64,000 nt of DNA from Paraglaciecola sp. T6c (GTDB lineage: Bacteria; Pseudomonadota; Gammaproteobacteria; Enterobacterales; Alteromonadaceae), in NCBI RefSeq assembly GCF_000014225.1, contig NC_008228.1, positions 496,001 to 560,000 of the forward strand, in the 5' to 3' direction. A program made the translations under genes and the position numbers. The notes beneath the pieces are model-generated. The model had not been told where the DNA came from. It made no database searches and saw nothing but the letters and a program-made list of their open reading frames with translations. The first letter of the stretch is position 1, and each line of letters begins with the position of its first letter. This document shows, in pieces, positions 58,597-64,000 of the stretch.

Positions 58597-59778
58597 ATGA
58601 CTACAAATCGCTCTTCACATTATCCACCGGGTTATCCACGAGGCGCCGCAATATCCAGTACGGTATACTTATTACTCGGTGTATTACTTGCTGTGTTTGT
58701 TTTTTTAACATTAGATAGAGTCATTCAAGCGCAAGCAAAGATCACCCACGAAGTCAATATCAGCGGGCAGCAACGCATGTTGCTTCAAAGAGCGAGTTTA
58801 TTTGCTTCAGCTTACCTATACAGTGAAGATATTGCAGCCAAACAAACCAGTTTGCAGGCTTTAGGAGAAATGCAGGTCAACCATCAGCATTTAACAGAGC
58901 CTCATTTCAGCGCATTAGAAAAAGGCCAAGCGTCCCCTTTGTCTGCTGAGCTACAAGCGCTTTATTTCACTGCTGATAATAATGTTACCGAACAATTAAC
59001 TATATTTGGTGATCAACTCTACTTCGCTTTGAATCTAGAGAAAATTCAGAATGGGGCGAAGTTAGATGCTAAGGCATTGATGGAGATGGCGTATACACCA
59101 TTATTACAGAAACTTGAGGATGTCACGCGGCAATATGAGATCCAGGATAACAAGCGAATTGATGCCTTGAGATCCGTTCAACGAGTGGTGTTTTGGATGA
59201 CGATAGCTATCTTACTTCTCGGTTTATGTCTGATGATGTTTAACTTTAACAAGCACGCTCACATCGAATTAGCCGCAAAATCCTTGGGGGGGGATTCTGG
59301 GCAAGAAACGCCTGTTTTTAATCTCAATGCGCTAGAGTTATCGGCACGCAAGCTTATCGCCACAGCACGACGCCACAACGAGTCTATGAGTGTTCTCGCG
59401 TTTGATATCGACCGCTTCCCACAAATACTCACCAATTACGGTCGGGACACCGCGGATGAAGTATTGAACCAAGTTGCAAAATCAATCTCAACTGTGTGTC
59501 GCGACTCTGACTACCTTGGTCAAATAGAAGATGAAAAATTTGTTCTTTTGTTGCCAAAAACGTCAGCCAAACAGGCCATGTGTTTAGCAAATAAAATTAG
59601 CTCGTACTTTGAGCAGCTAAAAAGCAATGCGCAGTTAAGGGAGGTTATTCCGTCGGTGAGCATTGGTATTAGTGAACTTGACGTTGACGATAGCGTCTTG
59701 CAGCCGATTATCACTCGGGCATTTCACGCATTAACTCTTCATTCTAGTCTAAAGCACGGGCGAGTTTGTGTGGGCTGA
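58597..59778 (+). CDS. PilJ-like membrane protein with degenerate GGDEF domain
   Basis: 393 residues: a membrane helix (STVYLLLGVLLAVFVFLTL), a periplasmic helical domain starting NISGQQRMLLQRASL (type IV pili methyl-accepting/NIT-like motif), a second helix (VVFWMTIAILLLGLCLMMF) and a C-terminal GGDEF fold. The catalytic loop reads GQIEDEKFVLLLP instead of GGDEF, so cyclase activity is unlikely; it may bind or sense nucleotide or act as a partner. ATG 58597 follows TTGGAGG; an ATG at 58576 precedes that site and is rejected. It stands alone. Confidence 0.82.
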   Translation: MTTNRSSHYPPGYPRGAAISSTVYLLLGVLLAVFVFLTLDRVIQAQAKITHEVNISGQQRMLLQRASLFASAYLYSEDIAAKQTSLQALGEMQVNHQHLTEPHFSALEKGQASPLSAELQALYFTADNNVTEQLTIFGDQLYFALNLEKIQNGAKLDAKALMEMAYTPLLQKLEDVTRQYEIQDNKRIDALRSVQRVVFWMTIAILLLGLCLMMFNFNKHAHIELAAKSLGGDSGQETPVFNLNALELSARKLIATARRHNESMSVLAFDIDRFPQILTNYGRDTADEVLNQVAKSISTVCRDSDYLGQIEDEKFVLLLPKTSAKQAMCLANKISSYFEQLKSNAQLREVIPSVSIGISELDVDDSVLQPIITRAFHALTLHSSLKHGRVCVG

Positions 59779-59910
59779 TTGAGTACCATGATTAATCCCA
59801 TCTAGTTTGTTCATGACACTTTCCTGTATGGCACTGCTACAATTCTTAATAACGATCTACTGAAACTATGTAAGCGTAGATTTGATAATTGAAGCAATGG
59901 AGAGAAGCGT

Positions 59911-61407
59911 ATGTCAGATAAACCAAGATTAACCACCAGTGCTGGTGCACCAGTTCCCTCAAATAGCACTTCAAGGTCGGCAGGCGAACGCGGACCGCTG
60001 CTGCTCACTGATTATCAACTGATTGAAAAACTAGCTCATCAGAACCGTGAACGTATCCCTGAACGCGCTGTTCACGCCAAAGGCTGGGGCTTGAAAGGCA
60101 AATTTACTGTTACCCATGATATTAGCCAATATTCTTGTGCGAAATTATTCTCCAACGTAGGCAAGACCACTGAAGTGTTAAGCCGTTGGTCTACAGTGGC
60201 AGGAGAGTCCGGCGCGGCAGATACAGAACGTGATGTACGTGGCTTTAGTCTCAAGTTTTATACCGAAGAAGGTAATTGGGATATGGTGGGTAACAATACC
60301 CCAGTATTCTTTATAAGAGACGGTTTCAAGTTTCCTGACTTTATCCGCACCCAAAAGCGCCACCCCAAAGCAAATTTACGCTCTCCTGAAGCCATGTTCG
60401 ACTTCTGGGCGGCCCAGCCAGAATGCGTGCATCAAGTGACTATTCTTATGTCAGATCGTGGGATCCCAGTTAATCCGATGTACATGAACGGTTATGGTAG
60501 CCACACTTTTAGCATGTGGAATAAAGATGCTGAGCGCCACTGGGTTAAATTTCACTTTAAAACACAGCAAGGCCATAAGCATTACACCAATGCTGAAGCA
60601 GAAGCGTTAACGGGCAAAACCCGAGAGGCTTATCAAGAAGACTTGTATAACGCGATAGAGGAAGGAAATTTCCCTAAATGGACCATGTACATTCAGGTTA
60701 TGCCCGAGTTAGAAGCAGAGAATCAACCTTTCAACCCTTTTGACATCACAAAAATTTGGCCTCACGCTGACTTCCCACTTATTGAAGTGGGTGAGCTGGA
60801 AATGAATGAAAATCCTGAGAACTATTTTCAGATGGTTGAAAATGCAGCTTACAGTCCATCTAATGTAGTACCTGGAATTGGCTATAGCCCAGACAAGATG
60901 CTACAGGCGCGCGTTTTCTCATACGCAGATGCTCATCGGTACCGCTTAGGGACGCATTATGAAGCTTTACCGGCCAATGTGGCTAAGGCATCTAACATAC
61001 AGCATTATCATAAAGACGGTTCAATGCGTTTTTTCACCAATGACTTTGGTAACCCAGACGCCTACTATGAGCCAAATCAACATAATGGGCCCGTCGCTGA
61101 TGCTAGCGTTGAAGAACCGCCGTTGCGTATTGACGGAGATGCCGCTCGCTACGAACAACAAGAGAGTGATGCCGATTATGTGCAGCCTAGGGCTTTGTAT
61201 GAAATGTTTGATGATGCGCAAAAGCAGCGCTTATACGACAATTACGCGGCAGCGATGGGGCCTTGTTCCTCCTCGGTGAAAGAGCGTTGGTATGCAGTGT
61301 TAGAAAAAGTGCATCCAGAATATGCAAGAGGTGTGCGTTTAGCGAATGACAATCTAGACAGTGACACAAATGCAGTACCGATTACCGATGACACACCTGT
61401 TAGATAG
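59911..61407 (+). CDS. Monofunctional heme catalase
   Basis: Breaks down hydrogen peroxide. 498 residues, the size of small-subunit catalases. The distal histidine is His55 in [10 protein letters not shown], the distal asparagine lies in [14 protein letters not shown], and the proximal heme tyrosine in [14 protein letters not shown]. No signal peptide, so cytoplasmic. GGAGAG precedes ATG 59911. No clear OxyR site could be called in the 130 bases upstream. Confidence 0.95.
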   Translation: MSDKPRLTTSAGAPVPSNSTSRSAGERGPLLLTDYQLIEKLAHQNRERIPERAVHAKGWGLKGKFTVTHDISQYSCAKLFSNVGKTTEVLSRWSTVAGESGAADTERDVRGFSLKFYTEEGNWDMVGNNTPVFFIRDGFKFPDFIRTQKRHPKANLRSPEAMFDFWAAQPECVHQVTILMSDRGIPVNPMYMNGYGSHTFSMWNKDAERHWVKFHFKTQQGHKHYTNAEAEALTGKTREAYQEDLYNAIEEGNFPKWTMYIQVMPELEAENQPFNPFDITKIWPHADFPLIEVGELEMNENPENYFQMVENAAYSPSNVVPGIGYSPDKMLQARVFSYADAHRYRLGTHYEALPANVAKASNIQHYHKDGSMRFFTNDFGNPDAYYEPNQHNGPVADASVEEPPLRIDGDAARYEQQESDADYVQPRALYEMFDDAQKQRLYDNYAAAMGPCSSSVKERWYAVLEKVHPEYARGVRLANDNLDSDTNAVPITDDTPVR

Positions 61408-61423
61408 TGTAAGTCGTTAGCTT

Positions 61424-61507
61424 TTAATACCATTACGCCATCGCGACGCCTTAATCAAAACCGCTGGACGCATTCTGAGGCGGGCACTTATTAATGCGGA
61501 TTGGTAC
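61424..61507. repeat. Hairpin element ending in ATTGGTAC
   Basis: CGCCTTAAT (61447-61455) pairs with ATTAATGCG (61490-61498) with one mismatch, flanked by ATACCA on the left and TTGGTA on the right. Its form and ends resemble the element at 24560-24620, although the outer arms are weaker. It lies directly before the terminator after the catalase. Confidence 0.35.
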
Positions 61508-61532
61508 AAAAGGTCGCATTAGCGGCCTTTTT
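61507..61532. terminator. Terminator between catalase and the PqiA-like gene
   Basis: AAAAGGTCGC-ATTA-GCGGCCTTTTT, stem with one G-T pair, T-run to the right and A-run to the left, so it may serve both converging genes. Confidence 0.8.
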
Positions 61533-61537
61533 AGTTT

Positions 61538-62116
61538 TTATACATCGATTTCGACGCGTTGCAGTGTATAGGGTGATGTGGCTATATGACTGGCCAGCAA
61601 TGATATTAAGCAATAGCCGACAAAATAGAAAAAGCCGTCTCCCGCGGCTGATAGGGTTTGGGTGCTGATATCAATACCTATGGTGAAGCCAAATAAATTA
61701 AGAGTTTCTTGGGACAAGGTATCTGCATGATTGGTGGATAATATCGCTAAAAAGACCGCAACTACGAACACATCAGCCATTGACCACTTACCAATAGTTG
61801 CCACAAATTGCGTTACTTGGCGAGCCAAATTATGGTTACGAGTAAAATAGATGATGCTCATCAAAGTGGTCTTTAAAATTGGAATACACACTGAGAATAA
61901 AAAAATCAAGGCAGCAACTAAAAAACGTTCACTGTCCCAAAGTTCATGCACCATGCTCAAAATAGACAATTCTTTGTCGATAAGATTGGATGTCATGCCT
62001 GCAGTATTTAACAGTGCGGTCATTTCCATGCTTAATGCGAACATGGGCAGGGTAATGCCTGGAATAAAAAGTGCGATAGCCATGATGTTCAGGGCGAATG
62101 ATAGGTGCTTTTTCAA
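61538..62116 (-). CDS. PqiA-like (paraquat-inducible protein A) membrane protein
   Basis: 192 residues with four membrane helices. The signature GKWSMADVFVVAVFLAIL is the PqiA core motif. It is a single PqiA unit without the N-terminal cysteine cluster found in duplicated PqiA proteins and without the usual PqiB (MCE) partner. PqiA proteins work with MCE lipid carriers; an orphan unit may have another role. Its start lies 22 bases from the stop of the phosphate-binding-like gene, suggesting one transcript. Confidence 0.82.
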   Translation of the reverse strand: MKKHLSFALNIMAIALFIPGITLPMFALSMEMTALLNTAGMTSNLIDKELSILSMVHELWDSERFLVAALIFLFSVCIPILKTTLMSIIYFTRNHNLARQVTQFVATIGKWSMADVFVVAVFLAILSTNHADTLSQETLNLFGFTIGIDISTQTLSAAGDGFFYFVGYCLISLLASHIATSPYTLQRVEIDV

Positions 62117-62137
62117 AAAATCGTCTCGTATGTAGCG

Positions 62138-62566
62138 CTACTCTTCGAAACGATAAACGACTTTTAACGAATCATCCACCTCTGATTCTAGAACATACCC
62201 AATCGCTTTATCTGAGCGACGAAGCTCATCAAGCATTTCATCATTTGAAGGAAAATTACTCGGTGGACTTGCGCGGCCTGAGAACAGAAGGCGAGCCCAA
62301 TAAGCATTAATCTTCTCTTCACTTTTATTGACTAATAATTGATAAAACTGCTGCTTTTCATTACTGCCAGTAGTGCGATCTAACGGTTTTGCTACTACAC
62401 CATTTGGGAAGGTATTATATCGACCCATGTAGATATCAATGACCTGCGTTTTACTCAACGAATCAAGGGTATTACCTTTCCCGACTACAACCACCAAGGC
62501 GAGGCTTGAGTGAGAAACGACAATCAGTGCAACAATACTAAAAAAACGAGTGATGAGAGGACCCAT
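62138..62566 (-). CDS. Small PstS-like periplasmic substrate-binding protein
   Basis: 142-residue precursor with signal peptide (FFSIVALIVVSHSSLA). The body follows the first lobe of phosphate-type binding proteins: LSKTQVIDIYMGRYNTFPNG, DRTTGSNEKQQFYQLL, INAYWARLLFSGRASPP and KAIGYV. It is about half the size of PstS, so it may bind its ligand as a single lobe. It follows the porin gene with a 1-base gap, so they are co-transcribed. Confidence 0.82.
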   Translation of the reverse strand: MGPLITRFFSIVALIVVSHSSLALVVVVGKGNTLDSLSKTQVIDIYMGRYNTFPNGVVAKPLDRTTGSNEKQQFYQLLVNKSEEKINAYWARLLFSGRASPPSNFPSNDEMLDELRRSDKAIGYVLESEVDDSLKVVYRFEE

Positions 62567-62567
62567 G

Positions 62568-63836
62568 CTAAAATACCCAATTCAGGTTAAGGCTCGTCAC
62601 TGTGACGCTCTCCCCCGAATCTGGTTGAACGTTAACTTTCCATATGCCGAACCCATCGTCAGCAATAACGCTGTAATCCATCTGAAATTTCGCAATTAAG
62701 GACGCTGATAGTTGCCATTTTGTACCTAAGCTAAACGTATGTTGTTTGGTTCTATTCTGATTAAATAAGTTCGTTATGCTAGGACCAAATGACTGGATGG
62801 TTGCCACGACTTCGGCAGGAGCAAATGGGGATATTTCACCTACACCGTCATCCACATTATCTTTTGTTGGCTCGATGGCGGACACGGTCACGAAATAAGT
62901 AATACCCTCAGGTTGATACCCTATACTGAGATAACCAGAGACAGAATCTCGCTCTAATTCCCAGTCAGATTTAATGAATCCTAATTCAGTTTGCACTAAC
63001 CATAAGTCGTTATCATATTGATATCCAAGACCGAAAAATTGTTGATCTTTGCTTTCGAAACTTACTCTATCAAGTAATTCAGGGCCGCCTGGCCAAACGC
63101 TTGGTGGAAACAGCGCGATTGCGGCATCGAAAGCGCTCAAATCTGCGCTAAAGTTGTCTACTTCTGCACTTAGATATGAAGCTCTTAGCTGCCAATTATC
63201 TTGCTGATAAGAAACTGAAGTGGTTAACACATCAGTAAAATCGATATCATATGCTCGTCCCGTAGTAGCAATACGGGCATCAGACTCACCAAATCCAGCT
63301 TTTAGCTGTAAAAAGCCATTTCCTAGGGAGTGCTTATAGGCGATATCAGCCCCTTCAAACTGAGATACGGATGTGACCTTGCTATAGAACTCAGCAGGTG
63401 GGCGTGCCCAGAGGTAAGCATATCCCACTGATTTATATTCAGATAAAAAGTAAATGTCGGTGTTCATTCGACCTGCACGAAACTCCCAGCGACTGTCTAA
63501 CTTGTATCGTAAGAAGGCCACATCAATATAATTGAGTACAGAAGAATCTTGTTTGTCTCTATAGACCGCTTGCACAATCGCATCCCATTGGGGGGTGAAG
63601 CTAATATTCGCTTGGGCACCTATTAGCGAATCTGGTGCGAACGAAAAACCGCTACGGGCTGGTGTTTTAAAATTGGTATGGAATCCCAAATCATCACTGT
63701 CATTATAAATAGCTCCCAAAGTGGCGAAGCCATTGAATTTAATCATGTCACTTTCAGCGAGTGCCATATCTATACTGACTATGCTGAGTAGTAAGTACGT
63801 AAACGTGCTTCGAGCTAGTGTAGTGTAGTTAGGCAT
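62568..63836 (-). CDS. Outer-membrane beta-barrel porin-like protein
   Basis: 422-residue precursor with a signal peptide ending near SIVSIDMALA. Alternating beta-strand pattern (e.g. WEFRAGRMNTDIYFL, WQLRASYLSAEVDNF) ends with the terminal strand TVTSLNLNWVF, whose final Phe is the BAM recognition residue. First gene of a leftward run porin, PstS-like protein, PqiA-like protein. The transported solute is unknown; phosphate or an anion would fit the neighbour. Confidence 0.82.
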   Translation of the reverse strand: MPNYTTLARSTFTYLLLSIVSIDMALAESDMIKFNGFATLGAIYNDSDDLGFHTNFKTPARSGFSFAPDSLIGAQANISFTPQWDAIVQAVYRDKQDSSVLNYIDVAFLRYKLDSRWEFRAGRMNTDIYFLSEYKSVGYAYLWARPPAEFYSKVTSVSQFEGADIAYKHSLGNGFLQLKAGFGESDARIATTGRAYDIDFTDVLTTSVSYQQDNWQLRASYLSAEVDNFSADLSAFDAAIALFPPSVWPGGPELLDRVSFESKDQQFFGLGYQYDNDLWLVQTELGFIKSDWELERDSVSGYLSIGYQPEGITYFVTVSAIEPTKDNVDDGVGEISPFAPAEVVATIQSFGPSITNLFNQNRTKQHTFSLGTKWQLSASLIAKFQMDYSVIADDGFGIWKVNVQPDSGESVTVTSLNLNWVF

Positions 63837-64000
63837 GGTTAATAATGTTCTCTAAATTCAGGGTGGCCGTAATAGGCTTGATGCCAAAGCTTCAAATAAC
63901 ATGATTACATAGTAGTCTGGCGAATCATCTAGGTAATTTGTCTTAGTGATAACAAAATGACCAGTGGATATACCTATTTGCAGCGTGTTAGACCGTTAGT

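Overview
The window looks like a chromosomal segment of a marine gammaproteobacterium of the order Alteromonadales, probably near Paraglaciecola/Glaciecola. This is an inference from gene content and protein style; no search was run. Pointers are a Na+-translocating NADH:quinone reductase operon, an E. coli-like tolC/nudF/yqiB/cpdA/yqiA/parE neighbourhood, a split epmB/efp/epmA locus, FabV as enoyl reductase, several GGDEF proteins and a gammaproteobacterial-type CTGT-N8-ACAG SOS box. I see no phage, transposase, tRNA, rRNA or CRISPR array. Base and codon use look fairly even. This is mostly core genome with a few accessory inserts.

Layout. 1-2.5 kb: the end of a TPR protein, then (minus strand) trxC and a one-domain voltage-gated cation channel. 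2.9-6.6 kb: a red-light sensing module, with heme oxygenase bphO, bacteriophytochrome kinase bphP and an Rcp1-type response regulator. 6.9-12.3 kb: iron-dependent alcohol dehydrogenase, thioesterase, a class I HMG-CoA reductase, ferredoxin fdxA and an FAD oxidoreductase. 12.3-19.6 kb: tolC facing away from nudF-yqiB-cpdA-yqiA-parE and a membrane-anchored unknown. 19.6-30 kb: SMR exporter, EF-P and its two lysylation enzymes, a diguanylate cyclase, GNAT, cyclophilin, rlmG, alkB-like, bolA, a 56-residue YqaE/Pmp3 protein and fabV. 30.4-38.8 kb: nqrABCDEF, apbE (flavin transferase for NqrB/C), nqrM (NQR maturation) and SOS-regulated dinB. 38.9-51.3 kb: DUF1653 protein, metallo-beta-lactamase-fold enzyme, two secreted amidohydrolases, a second-type EF-G, a cytosolic diguanylate cyclase and a GspE/PilB-like ATPase with an N-terminal GAF domain. 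51.4-56.6 kb: the S10 ribosomal operon (rpsJ to rpsQ) with a visible promoter and an L4-type attenuator leader. 56.6-64 kb: an S41 lipoprotein protease broken by one stop codon, a PilJ-like protein with a degenerate GGDEF domain, a catalase, a PqiA-like membrane protein, and a phosphate-binding-like protein paired with a porin.

How the parts work together. bphO makes biliverdin for BphP, which should phosphorylate the response regulator. The nqr operon encodes the pump together with two of its maturation factors. EpmB and EpmA place beta-lysine on Lys34 of EF-P. L4 (rplD) probably feeds back on the S10 leader. The S10 operon is detached from both its usual neighbours: no str-operon genes lie upstream, and a terminator plus an opposite-strand protease lie where the spc operon normally begins.

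No single locus is clearly a new system. The best leads are the acid-rich selectivity filter of the ion channel next to trxC, the lone HMG-CoA reductase, the orphan GAF-GspE ATPase, the relocated S10 operon with paired 10-bp repeats upstream of its promoter, the nonsense-interrupted protease, and hairpin elements ending in TTGGTATAA in several gene gaps.
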